64,000 bases of DNA from Acanthaster planci (GCF_001949145.1 NW_019091383.1:768261-832260), one strand, 5' to 3'. Counted from the stretch's first letter, positions 33,201-46,153 are shown. Program-made: numbers and translations. Notes: a model not told the origin generated them from the sequence alone.

Positions 33201-36200
33201 TGGAGCTTTAACCTGCCAACATCCAGTGTCTCATTCCAACTCCTCAAATCGAGTTGCTGAATCTGATTTTGGCCTGTCCAACTTTGCTCTTGAGTCTGAA
33301 ATAATATGTTGATTTTAATCCTTTTTTTTTTTTTTATTTGCAGCGGCTTTGAGTGAGGAAAGTCTTAGGGGCAAGTGGGATCGCATCAAAGTCAAGTGCA
33401 GCCAGCCCTACAAGAAGGATGCCCAGTTTGGTCTAGCATTCATCCGTCTCCGCTCCTTAGAAGAACCCAAGGAACAGACTCAAACCATCAGTCCAGGACC
33501 CACAATGACAAAGGTATGCAGTCTCATCTCTGCAAGAGCAGCTGAGGGTAATGTACATTTTGTCTTTCTCATTAGAAGCAAGAAGGGTCACTTGGCTTGC
33601 CATTCATGTTGCGTATGAATATCAAGGTCAAGTTTTGCACGTGAACAGCATAGACATGAATGACATTTTCATTTGAATGTGCACAAATAAGTAGTCTTAG
33701 ACATCTTGCCAGTGCTCTCATGAATGACTGATGACACAAGCAGCACAATACAAGGGATGGATTTCTTTAAGTTTCTCAACAGTGAGCAGAGTAATGCAGA
33801 ATGTTGCAGGAACAGTGCGCTATCCGTTTGTCAGACAACTAATGTCTGCAAACTTTGCCACTGACATTTTAGCCTTTGGTGTGCTGAAGACATGCTTACT
33901 GTTTCCATGTAATAGAATGCCCTGATATGATTGGCACTTAAGTGCCCAGCAACTCTGTGGGGCGATTCTTGAAAAGGGAAATACTGCCCTTGGTTGTCAG
34001 ATGTGCTTATCAGAGAAGTTACATGTATCTGCCTGGTTTTACGAGTCCCTTAACCTGTCCCTAACCTTCCATTGAAATATTGTTTCTCCACCAGCTGCAT
34101 TCGAAATCCGAATCCACTCCCATGACAGACAAGCCTAACGGCAGACCCATCCTGTCTCCATCATGGAAGACAAATTCCAGTTTCCAGAGACAGTTCATGG
34201 CCGTGAAAGATGAAAACAACAAATACAGGTGAAAAAAGTGTCCGTTTTTAGCTCGGTAACTTTTACATAATATGTCTGTACACACTTTGGCTTAATTTGG
34301 CTGCTTGGTTGCAGGTTTTTCGTTTTCAGTGATTTATTTCTCACTGTCACAGCAAGTCCATTACAAGTCATTTCGCAAGTCAAATCACAAGCCCTTTAAC
34401 AAGATCAAAACTTGAATAGCAGGGTTAACAATGACAAAAATTAATTTTGTCATGGTTAATTCAGACAGCTAGTGACTTGATGACCTGATGACTTGTCGGG
34501 AACTGAAAAGGACTTGTGATAGACTTCTTACAACACTAACATGACTGAGTTTTGCAATTTTCCTGTCCTAAGCTAGTTCTTTGTTTATAAATGTTTTAGT
34601 GACATGGAACTAAAAGCAAGACTCCTCAAAATGGCAGCAACCGCAGACACAGGATCAGATAAATCTGATTCGCTCAGCCGGTCAGCCAAGATGGTTCTTA
34701 CCTCTTCAAATAAAAAGCAGCAAACCCCTAAACGTCAGCCAAGTAGCCATGGCAACAGTGTTCACACTCCCTCCACCCCAAGCAGAAAGAACAACTCAAC
34801 AGACAGTCCTTACAGTGCAAGCAGGAAGCAGTTGGGACCAAGAAGACAGGACAGCGATTTTGAAAATTGTTATCGATCTTCCAGTGACCGTAGCCAAAGT
34901 TCCCATGGGCACAGTCATCCTGGCCATGAAAACTCGGCTTCAAAATCTTCTGAACCAAGATGCCAACGGAGGGCAAGTGGACAGCCACGGGATAGCCATT
35001 CAGGATTCACTCATTGCCAGAAAGAGAAGGAACAGACTTCAACTTCAAAAACGCCCAAAAAGAGGCCAAGCAACTTGCCAGCTGAGAGTTCCCCCAGTAA
35101 ACTAACGAATGGAGATTCACATAGACCTGTGAGTCAGAAAATCAATTTTTTTTCTGTTTAAATTAGGGGTAGGACAGATGAGTTTAATGTGATGTTAGCG
35201 GCTTAACTCTCTAATTCTGCCTTTTATTGAATGTTTAGAAATTTCCAACATTGAATAAACCAAGGAAGGCTTTGTGCAGTTTCCATGGGAAATACCCTCA
35301 TAATAGCAGATGTGCTAATCTAGGTGAGTGCTTAGCAATGCACTCAGGCCGTCACCATGATTAGAGGACAATTTCCCTTGCTAGGAAAGTTGATGCTGAG
35401 TTGTAGGGACAAAACTTTGTCCCCATTCAAGTTTTGTTCCCGCAGCATCTGTGGTTCAACACATGCATGGTCCCCACAACTAAGAAATCAGTATTTGTTT
35501 GTGTACGCATAAAAATGTAAGGAACATAGCTTAGCTGGCTAAGCAAATAGTAAAGTACATGTACTTTGAGTGAACATTTCCTACAACATTAAACCTCTCA
35601 AAATAACTCTCAAGTTTGATACAAACATGGGAAAAACAAGAGTGGTATGCGAGAGATATTTTATATTTGCAACGGAGGAGAAGGTTGAAAGGGATCACCT
35701 ACAATGTGTGTCTGGTTTTGTATCTTTACATTGGGATACGAGTCAAGGTCTGTGGGCAGTTGACTTTTAAATCCTTTGCTTTTATCGTTTTTGAAATATT
35801 TGCAAAGTTTGTGAGTTCATTGTTTGAGATCTTGTAATTTAATCTCTGAGCAGTTCAAGCAAGTTGCTGGAAAGTTTCTGGCATCTCTTGGTCGCAGTCT
35901 TTTTGACTCCAAGTTATCTGGTAAGTTGTCCATTCACTCATGATGGCACCTGTGTTCAAAAAAAACCTCCAAAGCCTACAGGATCAAATAGAAGAGCAGC
36001 AGCTGTTCTATTCAATGGTTATTTGTAGTGACTGTAGAGGTCTCATTTTAGCCCAAGGCTACTGTAGGCTTTCCCTACTTGTTGATTCATCAAAGCAACT
36101 TTTACTTGTCAACTTGCCTGGAAAGGACTGTCAACTTCAGTAAATATAAAATGGAAGCAATACAAAGTTTAAAATTTCTGTAACATCACTTCTTTCTCAA

Positions 36201-37683
36201 ATAAAATAGAAGTGTTAGCAGGCTTTAACTGGGAGGTAATAAAAAGAAAAAAAATTCACAATTTGATAAAAAAAAGCTGTTTCAACAGTTAAAATAAGTA
36301 TGGACATCACTAACTGGTTTTAGATATCCGTCCAGTCTTGGAGAGGAAGTTAGGGCGCAAACTCAGCAGGGAAGAGAAGCACACACTTAAACAGCTGGCT
36401 GTGGAGAGAGTTGACGTCCTACTCAAGTATGGGTGAGCAATTGGCTCTATTAATTACAACGAAACATTGCCTTTGAGTTTATCTCTAGGGCAATTTTGCA
36501 TGGAAACTTCACTAATCTTAGAAAATCCATCAATGTGTACGAATTCATTGGCGAAAGTCTGTGTTACCCGGTGGATTTTCCACGAATTTGGAGCCCAGCC
36601 AGTGTTAATTTGTGGTTTAACAAATCCATTATCTGGATAACAGACCTCTGTTATTCACTACGGAAATCCCTTCCATAAACGTTCTTATTGTCTCCTAGAT
36701 CTCCTTCAACACCCAGTCAACCAAAGCCACAGCCCGTGCCAACAACTAGCACCTCTCAAGACAGTGCATCCTCCAGTGTGACAGATATTGCAGAGATGGA
36801 GTTCCGAAACTGCCCAAAATGCTATCGTAAGTCACTGGTCTCATTATAGACATGTGGTTTTGTCTTCAAGGATGATCCATTGTTATGCTCAGGAAATAGT
36901 TACATGATGGTAACTGAGGGCCTCCTTGAGTAGCAATGAAATGTCTTCTTGTATTCTTCAGTTCAGTTTACTGCAAGACAGATCACGGGCCACGTCCTCT
37001 GTTGCCAAGGTATCCCATCTGCAGCTGGTGTTGCCAAGGCAATGGACGTGTCCTCCACCACCAAAGACCCAGCCTCATTCGTTCCACAGAGGGGGAGAGT
37101 GCGGGGCAGGGGTCGCAGAGGTGGCAGACAAAGACAGAGGCGTTCCCCGGCAGCATCCGAGGATAATCTGCCAGCAGTGTCATCACATGTGCGAACGGCA
37201 CAGATGCCACGCTATCAACGCGAGGGTGCTGTTGCAAAAGGAAAGTGCAGCGGCCGGGCCACCAATCCCTCTTCAAGGAATGCTGCCTCAAGTCCAGCCA
37301 ACTCAGGGAAACAGCAGCCTGGAGGCTTTCTCATCCAGCCTGTTGAAGTTTCACCATCACAACATATCACCAGCTCACCACAAGGGGGCAAACTCACAAC
37401 ACAACAGTCCACCTCTTTTGGCAGCTCGCTACAGCCTTCTTCGGCATGGCCAGGCAACAAGTGCATGACAAGCAATACTAACGCATCTCTGGCAAGGAGT
37501 AGTTTCCAAATGACTCCAGACAGGAGTGATGCCCGTGAAGATACAGAATATGAGGAGACTTCACCATGCCCCATCTGTTTCAAGAGCTACCCAGTTGAGG
37601 TCATTGAAATACATGCAGATATGTGTCTGGAACAGACACATATACTGAATGAAATATCCAATCGGCAGATGGCATGTTTCTGA
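30248..37683 (+). CDS. XNDC1N: XRCC1 N-terminal-domain protein with C-terminal zinc fingers (XNDC1-like)
   Basis: Exons: 30248-30292, 32128-32269, 32554-32706, 33344-33513, 34095-34228, 34600-35128, 35239-35323, 35854-35920, 36324-36432, 36699-36826 and 36962-37683, for about 760 residues. The first ~155 residues are an XRCC1 N-terminal domain: MAPVRLMEVIVYSSQ, DSVHRADNLL, YVDIGNYGSAFVEILV, and KWDRIKVKCSQPY followed by FGLAFIRL. A Ser/Lys-rich disordered linker follows. Next are CSFHGKYPHNSRC and two fingers, CPKCYLQFTARQITGHVLCC and CPICFKSYPVEVIEIHADMC, of UBZ/Rad18-like spacing (C-x2-C..H..C). An RG-rich stretch (RGRVRGRGRRGGRQRQRR) lies between them. XRCC1 domains bind DNA polymerase beta and UBZ fingers bind ubiquitin, so a DNA-repair adaptor is inferred. 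The phases between exons at 35323 and 35854 do not match, so a small exon is missing from my model. No BRCT domain is seen. Confidence 0.88.
34355..34556. repeat. CTTGTGAC-rich MITE-like repeat in XNDC1-like intron
   Basis: ACAAGTC and GACTTGTG words are arranged around a centre near 34450, and TTACAACACTAAC ends it on the right. It belongs to the same family as 39195-39373. Confidence 0.55.
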
Positions 37684-38326
37684 GTGGCTTTCCTCAATCG
37701 GCATTGAAATTACGTATCAGTGGTTAAACTTACTCATGGTTTTGTTTTTTTCAAAACTTCCTTTTTTTTTCAAACTGGTCGCATGCACAGAAGCAAATTT
37801 CACAGAGATCAGTATCTGGAATTTAGAAGATCAAATTTTCAGACCTTCCAAATCTTTCAAAGTCAGACTGTACTTTGCTAAACTTGATGGCTTCACTACT
37901 TAGCCTTGCCACTCCTACATGACATCGGTCTTTATATCCAATCTTTTAAAAAGTAAAAAGAAAAATTAAAGAATCAGCGTCGGTCATTTTCCCAGTTGTG
38001 GATTGTTCCCAATTGAAAATGAAAGCTACATGTACGTTTATTTACCTTACATTTTCAGACGAGTGCTGTTTTCTAATGCTGGCTCTTGTGCACATTTTGT
38101 TTTCAGAAACTTTCTAGTAAAGGAATGTTGGCCGGATTTCCAACTTCCATTGTGACATAATCGGATGGGTTGTCAAAACTAAGGAGAGCCAAAAAGTGGA
38201 CAAAACAATTTACAGGGCAGAACATCACTCACTATTTGTTAATCAACAGTCACATAGACTCTGGCATCAAATCTCTTATCACATCATATTGACTTTAGAG
38301 TTTTCATGTTCCAAAAATTTGGTTGG

Positions 38327-38442
38327 ACTGTGTCAGGAGTCTGGGACTAGGAAAAATGACTGCACTAGATACTCCACTGTTGGCCTGTGTCAGGAGTCTG
38401 GGACTAGGAAAAATGACTGCACTAGATACTTCACTGTTAGAC
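38327..38442. repeat. 57-bp direct repeat, two copies
   Basis: CTGTGTCAGGAGTCTGGGAC to ACTGTTG is repeated head-to-tail with two or three differences. The period is a multiple of three and gives a repeated 19-residue frame, but there is no other sign of coding. Confidence 0.9.
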
Positions 38443-39194
38443 TGTGTTAGGATCCAGCAAGTAGCTTAGCAACAATACTTAAGAAAGATGCAAACGGACA
38501 ATATCAGTGAAGAGAAAATACATTGATAAACCATTCCTTTTAATTTTCTTCTCTGCAACATAATTCTATTTCTTCCACAGATCTGTGCAAATGTACACGT
38601 AGGAAAATAGCACATGCAATATGAAGACAAATTCAATCATTTCAAAGTATTTTTAAAATAGAACACAACTGTTTTGTGGACGGAATTTTCAGTTTAATGC
38701 TTCCATTGGTAAATATAGCCCTTCACTGTGCTGAGCTGCATACAAATAAGGATTGTGTATACAAGTCGAAACTCAAGCAATCATTCTTTTCTGGGGATCT
38801 GTTGACTGTTGAGGTACTTTGGATTGGAGGAACAGCTTATTTGAATATTGCCACGTTTGAATCAACTTGCTGTGGTTGGGAATACAATGAATGTTTGTAG
38901 GAAGTGGCTACAGCCATGAGCCTTGGACATCCACAGACACGGTGACGTATGCTATATCCAGCCACAGTTTCCGAATCAAGGCTAAGGCTTGGAGTTATGT
39001 ACAGTGTCTATGGCTTCAGCCAATAACAAGTGGTGCATTCATGTCTAGCCACGGCTGCAACCTTAGAAGTAGCCTATTAAAGGACACTGTCTTGTAGTTG
39101 ACAATGATGATGTCAAAATGCCTTCACCTCAACAGTGGCTTACACACTTCTTTAACTACTCAAAAGCTTCATGTTCCAAAATGTAACATGTAGT

Positions 39195-39373
39195 CAGTGT
39201 TGTAGTCGAGACCATCAAAAGACTAGACAAAAGGCCAGTCACAAGTTACAGGGTGAACAGGGACAAAGGAATTCTTTTGTTGCAGTTCATTGGAATAGCT
39301 TGTGACTTGAATTCAGACCGGAGGTCTTGTGCTGGTCTTGTGTAGGTCTTCATTGATCTCGACTACAGCACTG
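39195..39373. mobile_element. MITE with CAGTGTTGTAGTCGAGA inverted ends
   Basis: The left end CAGTGTTGTAGTCGAGA and the right end TCTCGACTACAGCACTG are inverse complements with one difference. The interior is rich in CACAAG/CTTGTG. Length is about 179 bp. Diverged relatives lie near 25015, 34355 and 62640. Confidence 0.85.
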
Positions 39374-40856
39374 CATGTAATTCTCGAGTCTCATCTTTTT
39401 ACGCAGGGATCCTTTCTGCATTTTTTAATGCTAAAAAGTACTACTAATTCTTAGCATATGGTTTTACTCATGCAGAATTAAGTACCTTACATGTACATCA
39501 TTCTCAAATATATTATTTTTGTTCATATTTTACTTTATTATGTACAGTTTAAAATTCCAACTGCATGAACAACCTTTTCATCTTAAAATGTGCTTTATAT
39601 ATATATATAAACTTGCTAAGGGTGTATAAACCTCATACGAAAGGTCCTACACTGCTGACATGTTACATAGCCAAAGGGAATTTGTTGGCTGTCAAATTGA
39701 GATGAAGTGCCAAATAAACCTGTGTGGCTCCACACCCTCCTGCACTTTTGAAAATATTCACAATTCAATTGTTAAAACATGTTGATTCTTTGAAATGAAG
39801 TTTAGGAAACTCCCGTCGAATCTGTCCCTTCCTGGGTTACGGCTAGTTTGAAAGATGTCACAGTGGTGAGTTTTCTTCTCTGTTCAACCCCAACACTGAT
39901 ACGATGTTTTGATATCACCTGTCAGGTCAGCTGCAAGCAGAGGTAACTTGCCAGCTCAAAACCCCCATCGGGGCTACCGCAAATGATGGCTCACCTGATT
40001 ACTACCCTGATGGGGATATACATGTTTAGCAATATTGTTTATCAGAGGTGGCCAAAAGGAAGAGGGGGGAAAAAATGCCACATTGGGGTGGGGTTTCAGG
40101 GCAAGAATTAGAATTTTTAAAAAGTGCAACGGTACTGAAAATAAGGAATAAGTGACACTGCAAACCTGACTGAGTGCACATTTCATCATTGAAGTGAAAA
40201 AAATTGTTTCCAATCATCATGGTTGAATTCCTGTGTTTTTTATTTTGATGGTCTCAGTCCCCGATTAAACTACCCAACCCTTCCAAGATTGCTGGAGGGT
40301 TAAGCTTAACAATCTATGGGGGGGGGGAGGAAATCTGATGCTTTCATGGTAACAGTCAATGAGGTACATGTGTAACAAATATTCATTTAACTTAGCCGGT
40401 ATCTCGCACTGGAAAAACATGCATATTCTTAAAAGCACCTGAATTTCCCTTGGGGAAAAAAAGGGGAAATGGTTTGAATTTTAAGGAAAAACCAGTGTAA
40501 ATTAAGGTCTGAAACTGCTACGTGACTACATGTACATTTAGCACCTTATCATCCCGAGTCCTACAAGACGTGATGGCAACTACCTGTACACTGGTTGGAT
40601 TAGGTTTAGCCTGAGCTCATTATACAATTGCTCTTGTTCAAACTGTTACATGTGATCAAATCAAAATGTACTGTTATTTCGATATTGTTGCATGAAGCAA
40701 TAGCTTTGTAAGAAGACCTGAGGGCTGTATAATACTGCAAGATGCTGCACTTTGCACGGATTTGGTCGCCTTTTAAAATACTGCCATTGGGTCATTGAAC
40801 AGGAGTCTAATCACGGGGACTTTAAAGCATGATGACTATGACACACCTGAGGGGCG

Positions 40857-43800
40857 TCATTTCTTTGGATCGTAGTCCGTTTTGAAACCTTTGCTGACGG
40901 CGAACTCTTTCAGCAGTACATCCTGAGCAAAATGACAAGAAAGGAAGCTTAAAAATTTCCTGATCTTCCAAAAATTGATATTTTACATACTCTAACAAAG
41001 ACATATAGCATTTTTGAAATGCTTAAACTTTGATTTCGCTGGTTCCAGCCCTTTTGAAGCAGTGTTCGAAACCACACGTTCAAGCTCTGACTGGAACCAG
41101 CAACACTAAAGTCTTTCGCCAAATCCACTTGTTTCGAAAACCCTCATAGTTTTGTTGGTGATGATGATAAGCCATCATAAGAAGCAACGTCAACGTGGCT
41201 TCCCCGCAGTACATAAAATGAACTAAGTTAGAGTTACATCTGAAAATTCATAAAGATGACGGCTCTTCCCTTTGGAAAGAGATGGAAAAGAATATTTAAA
41301 AAGCAAAGATGTACATGTACACACGCGGGTGTGGATTTAAGCAAAACACTGAATGACTCACAACAGTTACAAACAAGTCCAACTGGACGACCTAATTGTG
41401 GCAAGACTTTGAAACGAGAGTGCTGGTGGGGTTTATGGAAAGAGACCTTAAACTTTAGTAAGTGCTTGTCAACCAACCCCGGTACAAAAACTGTACATTC
41501 AGGATTCAGGATGGCTGTGGAGGCAGAAAAACTGTACCACTTAAACTGTCCCTTGATGGTTTCGCTTTCTGGCTGCCACAGCACTTCCAACATTAGTGAA
41601 GCTTCCCAGCATACAGTACTTTTGAACACAAGGGGTTGCACAGGATTTCCTTAACATCTCTAGTCAACTATTCACAAGCTGTGATGATAGACTTGTTAAC
41701 CACTTGCCGCCGGGATTTCCGGTACCCAACACGTATGCTTTATACGCGCGGCCGGGGTATCCGAAATCGGACAAAGGGAACTGGGCCTTGTAACAAAAGA
41801 CTGTACTCGGAACAAAAGACTAGGTTGCTGGGCATTACCAACATTTTTCCACTCTCAAAAGTGGAGATAATCCAAACCCGTGTTGAAATAGTAAACCACC
41901 GTTTGGGGCATTTAGTGCAAGTAGATTACCACCGGGGACAAAAAGCACCATCACCGCAGCGATGAGCCACGCAGCACCGCTGCACACTAATCTGGCTCCT
42001 ATTGAAAAGAGGTCAGCAGCGCACTGTGCCAGGTTCGTGAACAAAAGAAAGTTACAAAACATCGCATAATCTGGGCTCTTTTTTTTTCAGCCAGGCTGCA
42101 GGCCTGGCTGAAATACTCAGGCGTCAATAGATTTTGTCTGTCAGACAAGAACAGCCACCAGACAGTCACTCATGCCGGTGTAAACGTCCATTAATTGAAA
42201 TGATGAATTTTTGAAGAATTTTGAAAATTGAAAAGCCTGATTATGTGCACTGCATTTTTCAAACCACCTGGCAGCAAGTGGTTAAGGATAATTTCAAGCT
42301 CAATTTAGTACCTGCTGTTTCAGCTGGGTTTCAAACTTCTTACAGAGTGCGTTGAGTTGTTGGATGGTCACCTCACTCTCAGCCAACCTCTTGGTCTTCT
42401 TCTCTAGCTCTGCTTTCATGGCGCTACAGTTATCACATGACTAAGGAACAATGACAAAACCTCAAATGAAACACCTCCGGTCAATGTCGTTGGGTCAATT
42501 TTTGAATTTTGTTCAATTCATTTTCTCTTTCGGGCCTACAGCCATTTCCAACAAAACGAGTACACACTCAACCATCTGCACCACCTTTGATTTTGAAGAC
42601 ATGTTTTTGCATCGGATTCTTAACGCTGCGGCTTCATCTGAAATTTTATTCAGTTCTTTGGTGAGCTCCTCTAGCTGTTGCTGACGCTCCCTGAAAGTAA
42701 TTGGGAGCAGAAACATTTTTATAAACTTGTCATAATTGGCATGTGGACAATAAACTAGGTAGGGGGGGTAATGGCTCGGTCTACTCACATAAACCAAGCT
42801 CAATTTCCAATGTGAATAACCCTCTCTTACAACTACACCCACAAGGCTAAATAGTTCGCATCAGAGTTCTTATTCAGCTGTAAATGATAAACTCTTTGTG
42901 CTTCACTGCTTTGTGTACTGTTAATTGAAAGCTCAAAGCAACATGCGTTGCAAACTGTAGCTCTTGAAGTTGTGTACGTGAAATACCACTTGGATGTAAA
43001 TAACTATTTTGAATGACATGTCACTAGCTTGACCATGACGGAGGAACACAGCAGTGTATGTATTTGAAACTACAACCACGTTCAACTGAAGAGGATGACT
43101 AAATTAAGCTCGCATGATCATCTATTTTTTTCACGATCAACAGAGGGCTTTTTGTGACCAATATCAATGGGATCTAGAGAAAGCTAGGATTAATTAGATG
43201 TTTTTCTCGGTGTTCAATTAACAGGGCAAAGAAAAAAATCTTTTCCGTGCATCCATTGATCCCCTAAATTGATAAAAAAGCTGAAATTGGGATTACTTCC
43301 AAAGGCTGTCGGAGACAAACTCACCAGGAGTTATCTTTCAAGACGTCAGCCATCTGTTTCTTCATCTTTTCAATCTTTGCATCCCTGTCGCAGATTTCTT
43401 TGTCTTTTTCTGCTCGTAGCACTGACAGCCTTTGCTCGTGCTGAAAAAAAAAATTTAATTCAATAAAAAATACAACTGTTCATAAAACATTTCATAGAAA
43501 AACTTTCTGTAGTATTTGCCTTGCGTCAGGCCTCCCTTGAAAATAAAAACAATGAAAGTATTTCAATAAGAGTACAAAACAATGAATATTGATGCGGCCT
43601 TGGATGTTCCAAACTTTCCCAGACTAAAAATAAATTCCAGCTGCCGCAACCTCGCCCCTCGCAAAAATGACCAATCCAGTGAGGACTGAAGACATGAAAG
43701 CTGGAATGGGCTCCTAGGATGCACGAGATCAAACCTACCGCTGCATTGATGTCCACAACCTGTCGTTCATGTTGCACCTTGAGCTGTTCTGCATAGATTG

Positions 43801-46153
43801 TCTTCTCTTTGAGTTCTTGCTTCGTCGCCTCTAGTTCTTCTCTTGTTCTATCATGTGCCTCCTTCTCCTCCTCATATAAACTCTTGTAGTGCTCTTCCTG
43901 GGAGGACAAATGTTAACAACTCAGGCTGAAGTTATGCAGATAGTTAAATCCTGCAGTGCAAAAATTCTATCTCAACTCTCCTGCTTGGAAGCACAATGTT
44001 GCTTACAACATGCTACGTTTAATGAGAAATGTGACCAGATCTTTGAATCTTTGCGTTCTCCTCAAGAAAAATTAATACCATCCCTGGTACCATCCAATAC
44101 AACCCCCCCCAAAAAAACCCCAATTAGTTAAGAGTCATACTCCCTTTGCTGTTGTAGAGAGGTACTTAAAAAAGATAAGCCTACTGTGTACGGTCAACTC
44201 TCGTTATAACCAAGTTAAAAGGACATGACAAAAAACTTTGTTACAACCAGTGTGTTAGTGGAAAAACACGGGAAACACAAGACTTCAGAGAATTGGGATT
44301 CTCAGAATTTGCTCTTTATAATAATATTTTGTTATAACAGCATTCTCTGTTACAAAAGTTGACTGTACTTTGACGGTGGACTGCATCTTTCAAGGACCAT
44401 GGGGATAAATGGAGAGGCAGCCCTAGAATGCTAATGTTGCTCACAATATTTAAGTCAATACAGAACACTGATTAACAAAGTTTCAGAAATGCTCTTGCTA
44501 AATACATGGATAGTAATAAATTTGCACTCAGCTGGAGCGTAAAAAACAAGCCTGTCTTAATTTGAGAAATCTCGAGACACCCGAGGTCGTATTAAGCATT
44601 TTTTCCTCATGGGAATGTACACAATTTAGTTGGGACTGGCAAAAATATGCTCGTCTAAAACGGAATCTTGTCCTATCCAAACTTGTATTATCGCAAGTCA
44701 ACTATTCCAATGAACTGCTTCGTAAGTCATTTGGGATTATCAATCTACACAAGCATGACTGGCCCCATCAGCCCAGTCATTGTCAATAAGTCACAGGCAG
44801 TGGACACGATCAAGCTAGAATGGCATCAGGTACTTTTTATCCCGAATAACCTTACCTCAATGGAATATCCCATTGGCTTATTTTGACTTTCAGAGGAATC
44901 TGGAACCAATCTTACAATTTTCTGCAGTCTTGCTTGCGTACTGGTGAGCTCCTCCTCTTTGGATTTAACCTCTGCCCTCAGTTGGTCAATAAGCTTCTGC
45001 AGTGACTGGATGCGATTTCGGTGCTGTTTGTCTTTGGCCTGTTGGAAAACAGTTCCCATCAAAGAGTCATTTCATAAATTAAGTCCTGAACAGCTTGCAG
45101 TTAACGTGATGCACAGAAGTGGTATCACAGAACTCTTCATTCGTTATGAAGGAATCTTCTACAGTTTTCCTTTTTTGGGGCAGAGCGAGGAGTGCTTCAG
45201 GATTGCAGAGTTGACTGGGCTTTTAGTCCCTTGTCATTATAAAGACATATAGGCTTTTCCGAAAATGTGAGACAAATTGGGAGGAAGAAGTTTGTTGACA
45301 AACTTTCAAGAGAATGAGCAGGGCAGGAGACTTTTCCAGACAAGCTTATGATTAAATGTCTCTGACCCCTGCAAGTCCCACTAAAAAGAGACTTAGAGGC
45401 ATAATAAAGATTAACTTCACAATGGAAACAACTGTGGCAGCATTTCTCGAAAAAAGGAAATACAATGTAGGTTTTGGAATTATTGTATTTTGTGCATGCT
45501 GTTGAAAAGAGATCATGACATAAACAATGCAGCTTCTCCACACTTACTTGAAGATCCTTTAACTCTGGTTTGCTGCTTGGATCTGACCTTGAGGTCAAGG
45601 GTCGTGTTGAGGTCACCAACCTTGGAGACACTATCTCCTCTGGGGCCTTAGGTGGAGTGGACAGTGCATCGCCTTGGATCATTAAATGATGCTCTTGAAA
45701 GAATGCCTTCAGAAAGAACAAATTAACAAATTTTAGATCTTTTTTCTTTACAAAATATCTCACGCTTTGGAGATAGTGAGCACTGCATTTTCACAGGAGA
45801 ATAACAGCTCATGAACAAAACAACACAATGAGCCAGTTTGGTATTTCCAAAAGCCAAAGTCTTTCAGGAACAAAGCCCACGTATGAGTCAGTGTATGGCA
45901 GCGCTTAAAGTACGGACTCTCACATGTGTGCGTAGCTGTTCTCAAATAGCCTGTACAGGGAATGCGCAGTTGGAATATAAAACTGGCTCATTTATGAAAA
46001 GAAATCATTTCATAATATGCAGAGCTGCCATTTGTAACTAACCTTATTCGAATCATTGAGAGTCTTGGTCAATGGAGGGAAGAGGGTTGACTTGTTGCCG
46101 AGGCGAACATTTCCTAACATTCTGCCATTGTGACTTGTCCTCGGGGATGTCAT
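40857..46153 (-). CDS. Coiled-coil protein of 342 residues, identity not recognised
   Basis: Minus-strand exons: 46153-46043, 45706-45548, 45038-44856, 43897-43739, 43440-43325, 42690-42568, 42423-42312 and 40922-40857 (stop). They join in frame. Residues 1-90 are polar and Ser/Thr/Pro-rich (LSTPPKAPEEIVSPRLVTST). From about residue 90 to the end the chain is one long Glu/Lys/Gln coiled coil with heptad spacing, for example IQSLQKLIDQLRAEVKSKEE, then EHYKSLYEEEKEAHDR and RERQQQLEELTKEL. It ends FAVSKGFKTDYDPKK. There is no transmembrane segment, signal peptide or catalytic motif. A cytoskeletal, centrosomal or ciliary scaffold would be typical of such proteins, but that is a guess. The donor after 42568 (TTGA|GTGTGT) is weak and was chosen by phase. 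A piggyBac-like MITE and a Tigger-like MITE lie in its introns. Confidence 0.82.
41700..42281. mobile_element. piggyBac-like MITE flanked by TTAA
   Basis: TTAA at 41696-41699 and 42282-42285 bounds inverted ends CCACTTGCCGCC and GGCAGCAAGTGG (11 of 12 matching). TTAA target duplications are the hallmark of piggyBac transposons. The 582-bp interior has no long transposase frame. It ends about 30 bp from a coiled-coil gene exon. Confidence 0.8.
44191..44365. mobile_element. Tc1/mariner (pogo/Tigger-like) MITE
   Basis: Ends CGGTCAACTCTCGTTATAAC and GTTACAAAAGTTGACTG are inverted and flanked by TA on both sides. CAGTCAACTCTCGTTATAA-type ends are typical of pogo/Tigger elements. At about 175 bp it is non-autonomous. 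Confidence 0.8.

Larger units (their letters stand above)
37684..40856. other. Convergent 3' region, XNDC1-like to coiled-coil gene
   Basis: No coding exon is supported. It contains a 57-bp two-copy repeat (38327-38442) and a MITE (39195-39373). An AATAAA at 39713-39718 lies 2 kb past the XNDC1-like stop, and I cannot tell whether it is used. Confidence 0.6.

Noticed and set aside
41039-41103. GCTGGTTCCAG ... CTGGAACCAGC as a regulatory hairpin
   Set aside because: Short inverted ends about 65 bp apart in an intron are most simply a tiny MITE or chance. There is no further support.
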